Shown: one piece after another, positions 1 through 10,179 of the stretch
Layout of the letters: every line of letters starts with the position of its first letter
Numbering within the stretch: position 1 is the first letter of the stretch
Assembly: GCF_001021085.1 (NCBI RefSeq)
Contig: NZ_CP004021.1
Location: 184,501-248,500 of the forward strand
DNA from: Candidatus Liberibacter africanus PTSAPSY
GTDB taxonomy: Bacteria; Pseudomonadota; Alphaproteobacteria; Rhizobiales; Rhizobiaceae
Reading direction: 5' to 3'
Length of the DNA: 64,000 nt
Translations under genes and position numbers: made by a program
Notes under the pieces: generated by a model
Database searches by the model: none
Told to the model about the DNA's origin: nothing
What the model saw: the letters and a program-made list of their open reading frames with translations, nothing else

Positions 1-45
1 ACTAGAAGTCCTATTTAACTTCCTTCCACTTATAGCATGTCGCAT
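1..45 (-). CDS. rplQ: 50S ribosomal protein L17, 5' end only
   Basis: Partial gene cut by the left edge. The 15 visible codons read MRHAISGRKLNRTSS, which matches the strongly conserved N-terminus of bacterial L17 (MRH..GRKLNRTSSHR). The ATG complements bases 45-43, and an AAGGAG ribosome-binding site lies at about 55-60. It follows rpoA on the same strand, the usual last pair of the alpha operon. L17 is a large-subunit protein near the exit tunnel. Nothing can be said about the rest of the gene. Confidence 0.88.
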   Translation of the reverse strand, partial: MRHAISGRKLNRTSS

Positions 46-84
46 TATATTACTCTCCTTTTATCAAAAAAAATCAATCTCATC

Positions 85-1107
85 TTAACACTTATCTTCA
101 TATTTTTTTGCTAACTCTTCTATGCTTTCTGGAGGCCAGTCTGGCAAATTCATACCAAGAAACAATCCCATAGTTGCCAAAACTCCCTTGATTTCTAAAA
201 GAGATTTACGACCAAAATTAGCCGTACGCAACATTTCAGCCTCAGTTTTTCGAATCAAATCTCCTATATAAACAATATTATCACTCTTTAAACAGTTAGC
301 AGAACGAACAGAAAGTTCCAATTCATCAACTTTTTTCAAAAGAGCAGGATTAAAAGGAAGAGAATCTACATCCATACCTTCTTTTTCTTCCTTTTTAGGA
401 TCATCAAAATTGATAAACATACTCAATTGATCCTGTAAAATACGTGATGCAAAAGCAACCGCATCCTCACCACTAACAGAACCATCAGTATCAATAGTCA
501 TACTTAATTTATCATAATCAAGATTCTGCCCTTCACGTGCACTCTCTACTTTATAAGAAACTTTTTTGATGGGAGAATATAAAGCATCAATAGCAATCAA
601 ACCAATAGGATCATTTTCTGTACTATGATGTTTAGCAGGAACATAACCATGCCCCTTAGAAACTGTTAACTCCATACGAACAACTGCGTCTACATCAAGA
701 TTACAAACCACATGATCTGGATTAAGAACTTCAATATCATTAACAGTTTGTATATCACCTGCAGTAACCACTCCAGGGCCACGTTTGAATATAGTCACCC
801 GCTTACTCGAGTCAGCTGACATTTTTAAGTTAATGCCTTTAATATTAAGAATAATATTTGTTAGATCTTCGCGAACTCCCTTAATAGAAGATATTTCATG
901 CAAAACACCATCAATTTGAACAGCAGTTATTGCAGCACCACGCAACGAAGACATCAATACTCGACGAAGAGCATTACCAAGAGTATGAGCAAAACCACGA
1001 GGAAGAGGCTCTGCAATCATCAAAGTTCTGTTCTCTTCTTCTTGCCCTAGGGCTATAAACTCAATATTATTAGGCTTAATTAATTCTTGCCAGTTTTTTT
1101 GGATCAT
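85..1107 (-). CDS. rpoA: DNA-directed RNA polymerase subunit alpha
   Basis: Alpha subunit, 340 residues, which dimerises to nucleate RNA polymerase assembly. The N-terminal assembly domain covers roughly residues 1-235 ([19 protein letters not shown] is the classic alpha signature). An acidic linker with [10 protein letters not shown] follows, then the C-terminal domain that contacts UP elements and activators ([19 protein letters not shown]). I chose the ATG at 1107 ([12 protein letters not shown]) over an upstream in-frame ATG because alphaproteobacterial alpha subunits begin this way and an AAAAAGG site precedes it. It lies between rpsK and rplQ, the standard alpha-operon order. Confidence 0.97.
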   Translation of the reverse strand: MIQKNWQELIKPNNIEFIALGQEEENRTLMIAEPLPRGFAHTLGNALRRVLMSSLRGAAITAVQIDGVLHEISSIKGVREDLTNIILNIKGINLKMSADSSKRVTIFKRGPGVVTAGDIQTVNDIEVLNPDHVVCNLDVDAVVRMELTVSKGHGYVPAKHHSTENDPIGLIAIDALYSPIKKVSYKVESAREGQNLDYDKLSMTIDTDGSVSGEDAVAFASRILQDQLSMFINFDDPKKEEKEGMDVDSLPFNPALLKKVDELELSVRSANCLKSDNIVYIGDLIRKTEAEMLRTANFGRKSLLEIKGVLATMGLFLGMNLPDWPPESIEELAKKYEDKC

Positions 1108-1197
1108 AATACCAACCTTTTTAAAATCACCAACAACCAATCGAAATAGCTAGCACAATCCACAACTAAATTGAATGGGAAAAGCACGCAAAGAGGT

Positions 1198-1587
1198 TTA
1201 AATGCGACGTCTTTTACGCGGACGACATCCATTATGAGCTATCATAGTCACGTCACAAATAGAAACAATAGTAAAACCAATAGCTCGCAATGCTCTTAAA
1301 GCAGAATCACGCCCAGCACCTAATCCACTTACCTTTACTTCTAGCGAAGACATCCCATGATTTTTAGCTTTTGTTGAACAATCATCTGTTGCAACCTGAG
1401 CAGCAAATGGACTGTTCTTCCGGGATCCAGAAAAACCTACTACTTTAGGAGAAGACCACGCGATAGTATTCCCATGAGGATCTGTTATCGTAATCCTAGT
1501 ATTATTAAACGTTGATACCACATGAGCACGACCAGAAACTATGTTTTTCCGCTCACGATTCCGAACACGAGAAGGATTCTTGAGCAT
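1198..1587 (-). CDS. rpsK: 30S ribosomal protein S11
   Basis: Small-subunit platform protein, 129 residues, that lines the mRNA exit path near the E site. The family core is intact: [12 protein letters not shown], the [16 protein letters not shown] segment, and the basic C-terminus [12 protein letters not shown]. The extreme N-terminus ([15 protein letters not shown]) differs from the usual MAKE start but the basic RVRxRERKN stretch is conserved. A GGGGGGA site about ten bases upstream supports the start. It lies between rpsM and rpoA, as expected in the alpha operon. Confidence 0.97.
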   Translation of the reverse strand: MLKNPSRVRNRERKNIVSGRAHVVSTFNNTRITITDPHGNTIAWSSPKVVGFSGSRKNSPFAAQVATDDCSTKAKNHGMSSLEVKVSGLGAGRDSALRALRAIGFTIVSICDVTMIAHNGCRPRKRRRI

Positions 1588-1677
1588 TACAACTTATCCC
1601 CCCCTATTCTCCTTAAATATCCCAAACTAATAAACAAATTAAACTCCTTAAAACTTCAAAAAATTAAACCACGAAGA

Positions 1678-2046
1678 CTATCTCTTTCTAGAGACTCCAC
1701 CCTTACCTGACTTCTTTCTAGTACGAGCGTTTGTATGAGTGCGCTGCCCGCGAACAGGAAGACCGCGACGATGCCTCAAACCACGATAACAACCTAAATC
1801 CATCAATCTCTTTATATTCATAGCAACCGATCGACGTAAATCACCTTCAACTTGATAGTCCTGCTCAATAGCCTGACGAATCTTAATAACCTCTGATTCA
1901 ACCAATTGATGAACGCGACGTTCCGGAGGAATCGCTAGTTTATTACAAATATCTTGCGAACTTTTAAAACCAATACCATGTATATAACAAAGCGCTCTAA
2001 CTACACGCTTTGCACGTGGTATATTGACACCAGCAATACGGGCCAC
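1678..2046 (-). CDS. rpsM: 30S ribosomal protein S13
   Basis: Head protein of the small subunit, 122 residues, forming bridges to L5 and the large subunit and contacting P-site tRNA with its basic tail. [15 protein letters not shown] at the start and [16 protein letters not shown] near the end are diagnostic. Length is normal for the family. It is the first gene of the alpha group, about 130 bases downstream of adk, so an internal promoter between adk and rpsM is possible, although I saw no convincing one. Confidence 0.97.
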   Translation of the reverse strand: MARIAGVNIPRAKRVVRALCYIHGIGFKSSQDICNKLAIPPERRVHQLVESEVIKIRQAIEQDYQVEGDLRRSVAMNIKRLMDLGCYRGLRHRRGLPVRGQRTHTNARTRKKSGKGGVSRKR

Positions 2047-2173
2047 ACTAATATCCCTTTCCTAAACAAGCACTAAATCTATAGGATGTGAGTTTCATTT
2101 AAAATACCCCAAAACAATATAAAAAAACACACGTTTTAGAGAACCTATCGAAATAAACGAAAATAATCAACCA

Positions 2174-2776
2174 CTACAATATTTTTTCCTTTCTTATAGA
2201 AACAAGAAGTGAATCTATATTTTTTGAAACTACATCTATATCTAACATACCATCAATTACATGTAATAAACCCATATCATGATAATAAGAAAACAGAGGA
2301 CGCATTGTCCTATGATAATCTTCAATCCTTTTAAGGAAAACATCATATTTATCATCTGATCGAACAGATCTCTCAGAAGAAATAGCCTCCGAAACGCGTG
2401 CTTGTATCCTCTCAAACATAGAAGAATGATCGACACGCAACTCAATTACTGCATCTATAAAACAATTTATTTCAGAAACAAGAACTTGCAAGCTCTTAGC
2501 TTGGTCTATAGTTCTAGGATAACCATCAAGAATGAAACCAGAAGAACAACTAGGTAGTCTTATTCGATCGCGAACAACCTGATTAATAATATTATCAGAA
2601 ATCAACCCCCCTGTTTCCATAATGCCCCTAACTTCTTGACCAAGAGGCGTATTTCTATCTACCTCTGCACGAAGGATATCACCCGTGGATAATTGTGGAA
2701 TTTCCAACTTATGAGACAAACGAGAAGCTTGTGTTCCTTTTCCAGATCCTGGAGGCCCTAAAAATACAATTATCAT
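2174..2776 (-). CDS. adk: Adenylate kinase
   Basis: Cytosolic enzyme, 200 residues, interconverting ATP + AMP and 2 ADP. The P-loop GPPGSGKGTQ is at residues 7-16. The AMP-binding STGDILR and the GFILDGYPRT segment follow. The lid is the short, zinc-free type (no Cys-X2-Cys pair), which accounts for a length near 200 instead of 215. Its ATG overlaps the secY stop by four bases (ATGA), so the two are translationally coupled, as in other bacteria where secY-adk are neighbours. Confidence 0.96.
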   Translation of the reverse strand: MIIVFLGPPGSGKGTQASRLSHKLEIPQLSTGDILRAEVDRNTPLGQEVRGIMETGGLISDNIINQVVRDRIRLPSCSSGFILDGYPRTIDQAKSLQVLVSEINCFIDAVIELRVDHSSMFERIQARVSEAISSERSVRSDDKYDVFLKRIEDYHRTMRPLFSYYHDMGLLHVIDGMLDIDVVSKNIDSLLVSIRKEKIL

Positions 2777-4107
2777 GAACTTTTCTTTTTACCACGAGAT
2801 TTCTTTAATACTCCTTCATATTGCTGCGCAATCAAGTATCCCTGAATCTGCATCACCGTATCTAAAATGACACTTACAATAATTAACAAGGAAGTTCCAC
2901 TTAGCGATACAGGTATTCCAGTAATCCAAACCAAAGCTTCTGGAAAAATACATATACACACGAGATATATAGTCCCAATAACCGTAACACGAGTTAAAAC
3001 ATAATCAATATGAAGTGCAGTACGATCTCCTGGACGAATCCCAGGAATAAATCCACCATGCTTTTTAAGGTTATCAGCCACCTCTTTCGGATTAAAAACG
3101 ATAGCAGTATAAAAAAAAGAAAAAAAGGCAATAAATACAGAATACATTATCATATATAATAATTGACCACGCCCCAAAGAGTTAACTAGATTGGCCATCC
3201 ACACTGAAGATGAACTAAAATCAACAAAACCCGCAATAGTAGCAGGCAGCAATAACAATGAAGAAGCAAATATTGAAGGAACAACACCCGCTGTATTTAG
3301 TTTAAGAGGCAAATAAGAGACATCATTTTGAAACATACGATTACCTACTTGACGTTTTGGATACTGAATAAGCAAACGACGTTGCGCTCTCTCACAAAAC
3401 ACCACAAAAGCAATGGCCACAATAATAGAAAAAAAAATCAATAATATTAAAAAAGTAGAAATACTTCCCACTCTTCCAAGCTCAAGGAAACCAACAAAGG
3501 AAGAAGGCAAATTAGCAACAATACCACTAAAAATAATCAAAGAAACACCATTTCCTATACCACGTGCGGTAATTTGCTCCCCCAACCACACAAGAAACAT
3601 CGTTCCACCAAGAAGCGTAATAACTGTAGAAAAAACAAAGAAAGAATCAGAAGCAGCGACAATTCCTTGAGCATTTTTCAAACCAATTGCAATGCCGTAA
3701 GCCTGTAAAATTCCCAAAAATACAGTAGCATACCTAGTGTATTGATTAATTATCTTACGTCCGTGCTCTCCTTCCTTCTTAATATTTTCAAGAGAAGGAA
3801 CTACTGCTGCTATCAATTGAACAATAATGGATGCAGAAATATAAGGCATAATACCCAAGGCTAAAACTGCCATACGCTCTACAGCCCCTCCTGAGAACAT
3901 ATTAAATATACCAAATATACCCGCACTCTTCGATTGAAATGCCTTCGTATAAGCAACAAGATCAATACCTGGCAAAGGGACATGTGTGCCAAAACGATAC
4001 ACTATAAGAGCAAAAATAGTAAACACAATCCTAGATTTTAAATCTTTTGCTTTTGAGAAAGATGAAAGAGTTAAATTAGAAACGAATTGTTCTACCGCAG
4101 ACGCCAT
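2773..4107 (-). CDS. secY: Preprotein translocase subunit SecY
   Basis: Channel-forming subunit of the Sec translocon in the inner membrane, 444 residues with about ten hydrophobic segments. Recognisable landmarks are VYRFGTHVPLPGID near residues 37-50, the cytoplasmic loop containing GNGVSLIIFSGI, and the FNPKEVADNLKKHGGFIPGI loop. The C-terminus is the basic KSRGKKKSS. It is preceded by rplO and followed by adk with a 4-base overlap. Length is typical for alphaproteobacteria. Confidence 0.97.
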   Translation of the reverse strand: MASAVEQFVSNLTLSSFSKAKDLKSRIVFTIFALIVYRFGTHVPLPGIDLVAYTKAFQSKSAGIFGIFNMFSGGAVERMAVLALGIMPYISASIIVQLIAAVVPSLENIKKEGEHGRKIINQYTRYATVFLGILQAYGIAIGLKNAQGIVAASDSFFVFSTVITLLGGTMFLVWLGEQITARGIGNGVSLIIFSGIVANLPSSFVGFLELGRVGSISTFLILLIFFSIIVAIAFVVFCERAQRRLLIQYPKRQVGNRMFQNDVSYLPLKLNTAGVVPSIFASSLLLLPATIAGFVDFSSSSVWMANLVNSLGRGQLLYMIMYSVFIAFFSFFYTAIVFNPKEVADNLKKHGGFIPGIRPGDRTALHIDYVLTRVTVIGTIYLVCICIFPEALVWITGIPVSLSGTSLLIIVSVILDTVMQIQGYLIAQQYEGVLKKSRGKKKSS

Positions 4108-4233
4108 AAAAAATCCTATCCCTTAAAATTACAAAAAAAATTAAACCATGTAAAACTAAACGTTTTAATAGCTATAAATAACCTTCACAAGTTATATTAT
4201 CAATGACCAAATAATTTATAATATGCAAAAACA

Positions 4234-4689
4234 TCAAACGATAATAACTTTACCACCTAATTTCTCAATTTTTGCAACTGCAGAAGCCGAAGCACCTGAA
4301 ACGCGCAGGACCACTTTTGATTTCAGATCACCATCGGATAAAACACGGACTCCCTTTTGACAACGTCTTATAATACCAGAAGAAAGAAGAGTATTCGCAT
4401 CTATTTCTGAAGAAAAGTCTAACTTACCTTTATCAATACAAGATTGTAACCGTCCCAACGATATCGTTACAAAACTAGAAGAAGAAATATTTACAAATCC
4501 ACGCTTCGGTAAACGCCTATATAAAGGCATTTGTCCACCTTCAAAACCACGAATACTAACACCGGACCTAGATTTTTGTCCTTTAACACCTCTACCAGCT
4601 GTTTTTCCTGTTCCAGATCCAATTCCACGCGCAATCCGCTTTTTCGTCTTACAAGATCCTTTGTAACAATGAATTTCATTTAACTTCAT
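4234..4689 (-). CDS. rplO: 50S ribosomal protein L15
   Basis: Large-subunit protein, 151 residues, binding 23S rRNA late in assembly. The long basic, glycine-rich N-terminal extension (RIARGIGSGTGKTAGRGVKG, then GGQMPLYRRLPKRGF) is characteristic. The C-terminal globular part ends GGKVIIV. It sits between rpmD and secY as in the standard spc operon. There are 126 bases between it and secY with no readable gene. Confidence 0.96.
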   Translation of the reverse strand: MKLNEIHCYKGSCKTKKRIARGIGSGTGKTAGRGVKGQKSRSGVSIRGFEGGQMPLYRRLPKRGFVNISSSSFVTISLGRLQSCIDKGKLDFSSEIDANTLLSSGIIRRCQKGVRVLSDGDLKSKVVLRVSGASASAVAKIEKLGGKVIIV

Positions 4690-4710
4690 TTTCTCAAATC
4701 CCCACTAATC

Positions 4711-4905
4711 TCATTCAACAACACGAACAAGATGACGGACGGCACAAATCATCCCGCGTGTAGAAGGAGTATCATCTAAAACACGACAACGATTCATCTT
4801 ATTCAATCCTAGCCCAATTAAAACCTTACGCTGAATGGAAGGACGGCGGATAGGACTCCCAATCTGTTTAACAGTTATTTTTTTTACTTTAGGAGAAAGA
4901 GACAC
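4711..4905 (-). CDS. rpmD: 50S ribosomal protein L30
   Basis: Small large-subunit protein of 64 residues. The family pattern [20 protein letters not shown] followed by [19 protein letters not shown] is clear. It directly abuts rpsE (stop and start are adjacent), consistent with coupled translation within the spc gene order rpsE-rpmD-rplO. Confidence 0.94.
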   Translation of the reverse strand: MSLSPKVKKITVKQIGSPIRRPSIQRKVLIGLGLNKMNRCRVLDDTPSTRGMICAVRHLVRVVE

Positions 4906-5496
4906 CTAATTACCTCCATTTTTTCTAGAAGAAGATCTAGATTTCAAATAAGAAACCCGTCTTGCCTGAAGAACAGAGTGCTTTATTCCCCTACGACTAG
5001 CCACATCCCTTGGATGGGATTGAGAACGAAGTACCTCGAAAGTAGCACGTACTACATTATGCGGATTAGAAGAACCAATAGATTTAGCAACTACATCATG
5101 TACACCAAGAACTTCACAAACCGCACGAATAGCACCTCCAGCGATAACACCAGTTCCAGCAGAAGCAGATCTCATTAAAACTTCACCAGCTCCATGACGC
5201 CCTATAGCATCATGATGCAAAGTACGTCCATCCAATAATGATACAGATATCATGTTACGCTTAGCGTCTTCAGTCGCTTTTCGAACTGCCTCAGGAACCT
5301 CTCGAGCAGTACTATGAGCAAAACCTACTTTACTTTTAGTATCCCCTACAACGACTAAAACAGAAAAGGCAAACCGACGACCACCTGGAAGAGCTGTACA
5401 AACACGGTTAATTGAAACAATTCGGTCAACAATATTATTATCACGCTCCTCACGATTCTGCCAATTTTCACGTTGAGAACGCTCTTTCTGCGCCAT
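4906..5496 (-). CDS. rpsE: 30S ribosomal protein S5
   Basis: Small-subunit protein of about 196 residues near the decoding site and mRNA entry channel, important for fidelity and helicase activity. The N-terminal dsRBD-like half contains [20 protein letters not shown] and the C-terminal half [21 protein letters not shown] place the start at MAQKERSQ (5496), where AAGGGAG lies about nine bases upstream; an in-frame ATG twelve codons earlier would add an atypical leader. Neighbours rplR and rpmD are in canonical order. Confidence 0.95.
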   Translation of the reverse strand: MAQKERSQRENWQNREERDNNIVDRIVSINRVCTALPGGRRFAFSVLVVVGDTKSKVGFAHSTAREVPEAVRKATEDAKRNMISVSLLDGRTLHHDAIGRHGAGEVLMRSASAGTGVIAGGAIRAVCEVLGVHDVVAKSIGSSNPHNVVRATFEVLRSQSHPRDVASRRGIKHSVLQARRVSYLKSRSSSRKNGGN

Positions 5497-5563
5497 CCTT
5501 GATGACTCCCTTCTAAAAATAGTAAAAACCACAATACATTTGCTTGTTAAAAAATATCAAATA

Positions 5564-5926
5564 TTAAAAAGCAATTCCACCTTTGCGAACCGCATCAGCC
5601 AATGCAGCAATTCTACCGCAGTACAAATTCATTCCACGATCAAAATAAACAGTTTTAACACCTACTTTTACTGCACGCTCTACCAAAATACTTCCAACAG
5701 CAGCAGCAGCATCTTTATCAGATCCATTTTTTAAAGACGCAAGAAGGGGTTCGTTTAAACTAGAAGCCGAAGCAATAGTATGACCGATACGGTCATCTAT
5801 AATCTGTCCATATATATGTTTAGACGAACGGTAAACACTCAATCGCAAACGCCCTTTTGATACACTTTTCAAATTCCGACGTATACGATTCACACGACGA
5901 GAAAGAACTTTTTTCTTAATAGCCAT
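5564..5926 (-). CDS. rplR: 50S ribosomal protein L18
   Basis: 5S rRNA-binding protein of the central protuberance, 120 residues. Key stretches are RRVNRIRRNLKS at the start, RLSVYRSSKHIYGQIIDD, and the C-terminal FDRGMNLYCGRIAALADAVR with the conserved aromatic/glycine pattern of the family. Length is normal. It lies between rplF and rpsE. Confidence 0.96.
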   Translation of the reverse strand: MAIKKKVLSRRVNRIRRNLKSVSKGRLRLSVYRSSKHIYGQIIDDRIGHTIASASSLNEPLLASLKNGSDKDAAAAVGSILVERAVKVGVKTVYFDRGMNLYCGRIAALADAVRKGGIAF

Positions 5927-5940
5927 ATAATAGCCCTTCC

Positions 5941-6474
5941 CTACTTCTTCTTGCCTTCTTTACGCACAATGACTTCATCACTATACCTTATTCCCTTACC
6001 CTTATAAGGCTCAGCACTGCGATAAGAGCGAATTTCAGCAGCGGTGTGCCCAACCTTCTGCTTGTCTATACCAGAAACTATAATCTCAGTTGGCCTAGAT
6101 ACAGAAATAGAAATCCCTTCCATGGGAGAATACAGGACATCATGAGAGAAACCCAAACTCATTTTTAAATTTTTCCCATCCATGAAAGCACGACATCCAA
6201 CGCCATTAATTTCAAGTTTTCGTTCATAGCCGTTTATTACTCCATGTAATAAATTACTAATCATAGTACGCGACATACCCCATGCAGAACGAGCTTTTTT
6301 TGAATCATTAACAGCACTGACTGATAATACACCTTCTTTTAAAGCCACATTTACATCATCACTTACAACAAAGGATAACTGCCCCTTTGGACCTTTAACC
6401 TTTATTTCACGATCTTCAACTGCGACATCTACATTCGAAGGAACTTGAACAATCTTTTTACCAATTCGAGACAT
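5941..6474 (-). CDS. rplF: 50S ribosomal protein L6
   Basis: Large-subunit protein, 177 residues, made of two duplicated RNA-binding domains near the sarcin-ricin loop. [15 protein letters not shown] starts the protein, [10 protein letters not shown] marks domain one and [20 protein letters not shown] the C-terminal signature. The start at 6474 is preferred because GGAG lies eight bases upstream and family members begin MSRIGK; an upstream ATG gives six extra residues. Neighbours are rpsH and rplR. Confidence 0.96.
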   Translation of the reverse strand: MSRIGKKIVQVPSNVDVAVEDREIKVKGPKGQLSFVVSDDVNVALKEGVLSVSAVNDSKKARSAWGMSRTMISNLLHGVINGYERKLEINGVGCRAFMDGKNLKMSLGFSHDVLYSPMEGISISVSRPTEIIVSGIDKQKVGHTAAEIRSYRSAEPYKGKGIRYSDEVIVRKEGKKK

Positions 6475-6516
6475 TGCACAAACTCCAACCATAAAAATAC
6501 GAAATAAGAATTGACC

Positions 6517-6906
6517 TTAAAACACAGAGCACAAGACTTCTCCCCCTACTCTACACTCCCGAGCTTGATGATCCGCCATTACTCCCTTTGAAGTCGTAAC
6601 AATCATTATACCTAACCCATTATAAACCTGAGGAATATCTTTAAAAGAAGAATATAAACGCCGTCCTGGCTTAGACACACAATCAATCTTACGTATCACA
6701 GAAACACCATTATGATATTTCAAGTCAACTTTCAATTGAATCATTCCTTTTCCAATATGAACTTTATGATATTCTACAATGTAACCTTCTTCTTTCAACA
6801 CATCTAAAACGCTGGCATGCAATTTAGAAAAAGGGATGACAACAGATGGTTTCCGCCGAAGATTCGCATTACGAATACGGGTTAACATATCTCCTAGACA
6901 GCTCAT
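6517..6906 (-). CDS. rpsH: 30S ribosomal protein S8
   Basis: Primary 16S rRNA-binding protein, about 129 residues; in many bacteria it also represses the spc operon by binding its mRNA. LGDMLTRIRNA at the start and GLGIMIVTTSKGVMADHQAR near the end are diagnostic. The start at 6906 matches family N-termini and has a GGGA site about 11 bases upstream. An earlier in-frame ATG at 6927 would overlap the rpsN stop by seven bases, which remains possible. Confidence 0.95.
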   Translation of the reverse strand: MSCLGDMLTRIRNANLRRKPSVVIPFSKLHASVLDVLKEEGYIVEYHKVHIGKGMIQLKVDLKYHNGVSVIRKIDCVSKPGRRLYSSFKDIPQVYNGLGIMIVTTSKGVMADHQARECRVGGEVLCSVF

Positions 6907-6920
6907 ACTACTTATATTCC

Positions 6921-7226
6921 CTACCAACTTGACTTAATAATACCTGGAATCTTACCAAAACTCCCCAATTCACGCAAGGCTAGGCGAGATAAGCGAAAAT
7001 CTCGATAAACACCCCGAGAGCGCCCTGAAATCTCACAACGATTGCGAATTCGCACCTTAGAACCATCGCGAGGGAGAGAACACAATTGAAGCATCGCATT
7101 GAATCTTTCTTCTAACGTCACCGACTTATCCATTACTATTTTTTTCAAAGCAATCCTTTTAGAAGATTGTTGAGAAACAATTCTCAAACGACGTTTATTT
7201 CTTTCAACTGCACTGACTTTTGCCAT
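6921..7226 (-). CDS. rpsN: 30S ribosomal protein S14 (zinc-independent type)
   Basis: Head protein of the small subunit, 101 residues. This is the long form without the two CxxC zinc motifs, the usual one in proteobacteria. RNRCEISGRSRGVYRDFRLS and LRELGSFGKIPGIIKSSW are the diagnostic C-terminal stretches. It sits between rplE and rpsH. Confidence 0.96.
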   Translation of the reverse strand: MAKVSAVERNKRRLRIVSQQSSKRIALKKIVMDKSVTLEERFNAMLQLCSLPRDGSKVRIRNRCEISGRSRGVYRDFRLSRLALRELGSFGKIPGIIKSSW

Positions 7227-7246
7227 CTATTAACAATCCTTTTAAA

Positions 7247-7804
7247 TTATTTTAGAAACGGAAAACCAAACAGAGTTAATAAATGTTTGGCCTCCTTATC
7301 AATCTCAGTAGTAGTACAAATAGATATATCCATACCTAAAATACAATCAACTTTATCATAATCTATCTCCGGGAAAACAATATGCTCTTTTATACCAAAA
7401 GAATAATTCCCACGCCCATCAAAACTTTTATGATTCAATCCGTGAAAATCACGAATACGCGGCATACTGATATTAATCAAACGATCTAGAAAATCATACA
7501 TATTTCTACCACGTAAAGTTACTTTAGCACCTATTGGCATGCCTGCCCTTAATTTAAATCCAGCAATAGAATGTCGCGCACGAGTGATAACAGGTTTTTG
7601 ACCTGTAATTAAGGCAAGATCAGAGGAAGCCAATTCTGATTTCTTAGAATCAGCAACAGCTTCGCCTATTCCCATATTTACCACCACTTTTTCAATCTTG
7701 GGAATCTGCATCACATTTTTATAAGAGAACTCTTTCTGCATCTCTTCACGAATACGCTGACAATATTCCGTCTTTAAACGCGGCTCATAACTACAATCAA
7801 TCAT
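7247..7804 (-). CDS. rplE: 50S ribosomal protein L5
   Basis: 5S rRNA-binding protein, 185 residues, that forms bridge B1b with S13. [20 protein letters not shown], the [19 protein letters not shown] stretch and [19 protein letters not shown] are all present. The start overlaps the rplX stop by four bases, giving coupled translation. Confidence 0.97.
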   Translation of the reverse strand: MIDCSYEPRLKTEYCQRIREEMQKEFSYKNVMQIPKIEKVVVNMGIGEAVADSKKSELASSDLALITGQKPVITRARHSIAGFKLRAGMPIGAKVTLRGRNMYDFLDRLINISMPRIRDFHGLNHKSFDGRGNYSFGIKEHIVFPEIDYDKVDCILGMDISICTTTEIDKEAKHLLTLFGFPFLK

Positions 7805-8112
7805 AGAATAGGCTCCCCAGAACGTTTTGCCACACGAATCTTCTTACCATCAACAAAAGAAAAACCAACTCTTACTGGTTTACCGTCCTTATCAATTAAA
7901 GACAAATTGGAAAGATGAATAGATGCTTCTTTGGAAATAATCCCAGCTTCCTTATTAGGGGTTTGACGCTGATGACACTTTACAATATTCACCCCTTGCA
8001 CAAAAGCACGCTTAGACTTACGCACAACACCTATAACAGCACCAATTTTACCCTTATCTTTTCCAGACAAAACCAAAACACGATCACCTTCACGAATCTT
8101 CTCCATTGCCAT
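7801..8112 (-). CDS. rplX: 50S ribosomal protein L24
   Basis: Assembly-initiating large-subunit protein, 103 residues, with the KOW-type motif [20 protein letters not shown] near the N-terminus. [20 protein letters not shown] is the conserved middle. Two in-frame ATGs (8112 and 8106) are possible; AAGGG lies upstream of both. It overlaps rplE by four bases and follows rplN by six. Confidence 0.95.
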   Translation of the reverse strand: MAMEKIREGDRVLVLSGKDKGKIGAVIGVVRKSKRAFVQGVNIVKCHQRQTPNKEAGIISKEASIHLSNLSLIDKDGKPVRVGFSFVDGKKIRVAKRSGEPIL

Positions 8113-8118
8113 AATCCC

Positions 8119-8487
8119 TTATACAACTTCTGCCGCTAAAGAAAGAATTTTCAAATGACCTTTCATACGCAATTCACGCGGCACAGGGCCAAAAACACGG
8201 CTAGCTAGCAAATCTTTTTTATTATCTATGAGAACAGCGGCATTATTATCAAAACGAATTACACTCCCATCAGGACGACGAATTCCATAACTTACTCGAA
8301 CAATAACAGCCTTCTGAACGCTACCTTTTTTTATCTTACTACGAGGAATAACATCTTTAACTGCTACAACGATCGTATCACCAATAGAAGCACATTTACG
8401 CTTTGAACCACCTAAAACTTTAATACACTCAACCCAACGCGCACCAGAATTATCAGCAACTGAAAGATTTGTCTGCATTTGAATCAT
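8119..8487 (-). CDS. rplN: 50S ribosomal protein L14
   Basis: Large-subunit protein at bridge B5/B8, 122 residues. [17 protein letters not shown] and [11 protein letters not shown] are the standard N-terminal signature, and [19 protein letters not shown] the C-terminus. It begins the spc set. An 89-base spacer separates it from rpsQ, which is where a spc promoter would normally lie; I could not identify one. Confidence 0.97.
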   Translation of the reverse strand: MIQMQTNLSVADNSGARWVECIKVLGGSKRKCASIGDTIVVAVKDVIPRSKIKKGSVQKAVIVRVSYGIRRPDGSVIRFDNNAAVLIDNKKDLLASRVFGPVPRELRMKGHLKILSLAAEVV

Positions 8488-8576
8488 CGCTGAAACACCT
8501 TTTTTACTAAAAATAAACGATCTATTATATAAGAATCACAACAATTTATAAATATATACCCAAAAATCAGAACAAT

Positions 8577-8822
8577 CTAAACCGATACATTATCAGAATA
8601 AATTGCCGACCAACTTTTCCTCTTGGAAAAAGGAGGACTTTCTTCTATAGAAACAAAATCCCCAACTTTAAATCTATTCTCTTCATCATGAACAGCATAT
8701 TTCTTGGAGCGACGAATAGTTTTCTGATGCCGAGGGTGAGAAAAAAGCCTCTCAACTAAAACAATTATAGTCTTTTCAGACTTATCACTTACAACCATCC
8801 CCTGCAAAACCCGCTTCGGCAT
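8577..8822 (-). CDS. rpsQ: 30S ribosomal protein S17
   Basis: Primary 16S rRNA-binding protein, 81 residues from the chosen start. [19 protein letters not shown] is the typical alphaproteobacterial N-terminus; [20 protein letters not shown] and [18 protein letters not shown] follow. AAGGGG lies six bases before the ATG at 8822, which decides against the upstream in-frame ATG. It ends the S10 set. Confidence 0.95.
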   Translation of the reverse strand: MPKRVLQGMVVSDKSEKTIIVLVERLFSHPRHQKTIRRSKKYAVHDEENRFKVGDFVSIEESPPFSKRKSWSAIYSDNVSV

Positions 8823-8832
8823 TTCTATCCCC

Positions 8833-9036
8833 TTAAGAATTTTTCTCACAAAGTTTACTATTTATCATAGTTTTAACACGCGCAATATCACGACCTATCA
8901 CTCTTTTACGAAAAGGCTTTTCAAGTTGTCCTAAAGCCTTTTGAAAACGGAGAGACATCTGATCTTTTTTTAACTCAATCAACTTCTCTTCTAACTGAAC
9001 AATACTCATGACAGAAATATCTTTAGACTTTAACAT
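8833..9036 (-). CDS. rpmC: 50S ribosomal protein L29
   Basis: Small helical protein near the nascent-peptide exit, 67 residues, part of the docking platform for SRP and trigger factor. [20 protein letters not shown] plus the C-terminal [16 protein letters not shown] match the family. GAGGAT lies just upstream of the ATG at 9036, so I prefer it to one six codons earlier that would overlap rplP. Order rplP-rpmC-rpsQ is canonical. Confidence 0.93.
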   Translation of the reverse strand: MLKSKDISVMSIVQLEEKLIELKKDQMSLRFQKALGQLEKPFRKRVIGRDIARVKTMINSKLCEKNS

Positions 9037-9043
9037 TTTATCC

Positions 9044-9460
9044 TCATTCCACAATCCGCCGTATGAATTTCGTTACAATAGATAACTTAGCCGCCCCAAG
9101 ACGCAATGCCTCTCTAGCAGTTTCCTCGCTCACACCATCAACCTCAAACAAAATACGCCCAGGCTTTACACGACAAAACCACTCTTCAACATTACCTTTT
9201 CCCTTTCCCATACGAACTTCTGTAGGCTTAGAAGTTACAGGAACATCCGGGAAAACACATATCCAAATACGACCAGCACGCTTCATACTACGACTAATAG
9301 CACGGCGCGCAGCCTCAATTTCCCTTGACCCAACCCTATTAGGCTGTTGAGCTTTAAGGGCAAAATTACCAAAAGATATTTGAGACCCTCCTTTTGCCAC
9401 ACCCTTAATCCGCCCTTTAAACTGCTTAGGATATTTAGTGTTCTTCGGCTGACACAACAT
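9044..9460 (-). CDS. rplP: 50S ribosomal protein L16
   Basis: Large-subunit protein near the A-site tRNA elbow, 138 residues. [40 protein letters not shown] and [17 protein letters not shown] are clear signatures. Normal length; it lies between rpsC and rpmC. Confidence 0.97.
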   Translation of the reverse strand: MLCQPKNTKYPKQFKGRIKGVAKGGSQISFGNFALKAQQPNRVGSREIEAARRAISRSMKRAGRIWICVFPDVPVTSKPTEVRMGKGKGNVEEWFCRVKPGRILFEVDGVSEETAREALRLGAAKLSIVTKFIRRIVE

Positions 9461-9513
9461 ACTCTATATTCTCCACAAACCACAACACATAATCATATCA
9501 AAGAAAAATATCG

Positions 9514-10179
9514 CTACCCATCTTTTTCTGCAGGACGACGTGCACTGTCCAAATCAGAAGGCTCACGCAAAGAAACATATACTTTAACACCACATGTCCC
9601 ATATGCAGTATCAGCGACAGCCGCCCCATAATCAATATGAGCACGAAGAGTTTGAAGAGGAACCCTTCCTTCTAGATACCATTCAGTACGAGAAAGCTCT
9701 AAACCATTCAAACGTCCTGAACAAATAATCTTTATCCCTTCAACTCCAAAACGCATAGCAGATTGAACAGCACGTTTCATAGCACGACGAAAAACAACAC
9801 GCTTTTCTAACTGTTGAGCAACAGATTGAGCTATTAAAGACGCATTAATCTCTGGTTTAGAAACCTCATTAACACTCAAATAAATTTCAGAAGCCGTCAT
9901 CTGAGCAAGTTTTTTACGCACTTTCTCTATATCAGTACCCTTTTTACCAATAATCAAGCCTGGCCGAGAAGAATAAACAGTTATACGACACTTTTTATGA
10001 GTTCTCTCTATCAAAATCTTAGCAATACCCGCATGCTTTAAATTACTTTGTAAATATTTACGTATCTCCAAATCTTCATGTAAAAAATTTCCGTACTCAG
10101 AACCTTGCGCAAACCAACGACTACTCCAAGTACAATTCACACCAAGTCGAAACAATATAGGGTTAATTTTTTGCCCCAT
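9514..10179 (-). CDS. rpsC: 30S ribosomal protein S3
   Basis: Small-subunit protein at the mRNA entry pore, 221 residues. [18 protein letters not shown] is the N-terminus; the KH domain with [20 protein letters not shown] lies near residues 70-95; the C-terminal S3 domain contains [18 protein letters not shown]. Its start overlaps the rplV stop by one base (TAATG), so translation is probably coupled. Confidence 0.97.
   Translation of the reverse strand: MGQKINPILFRLGVNCTWSSRWFAQGSEYGNFLHEDLEIRKYLQSNLKHAGIAKILIERTHKKCRITVYSSRPGLIIGKKGTDIEKVRKKLAQMTASEIYLSVNEVSKPEINASLIAQSVAQQLEKRVVFRRAMKRAVQSAMRFGVEGIKIICSGRLNGLELSRTEWYLEGRVPLQTLRAHIDYGAAVADTAYGTCGVKVYVSLREPSDLDSARRPAEKDG

Noticed and set aside
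9063..9350. Plus-strand frame inside the S10 cluster
   Set aside because: Antisense to rplP throughout; codon composition follows from the real gene on the other strand.
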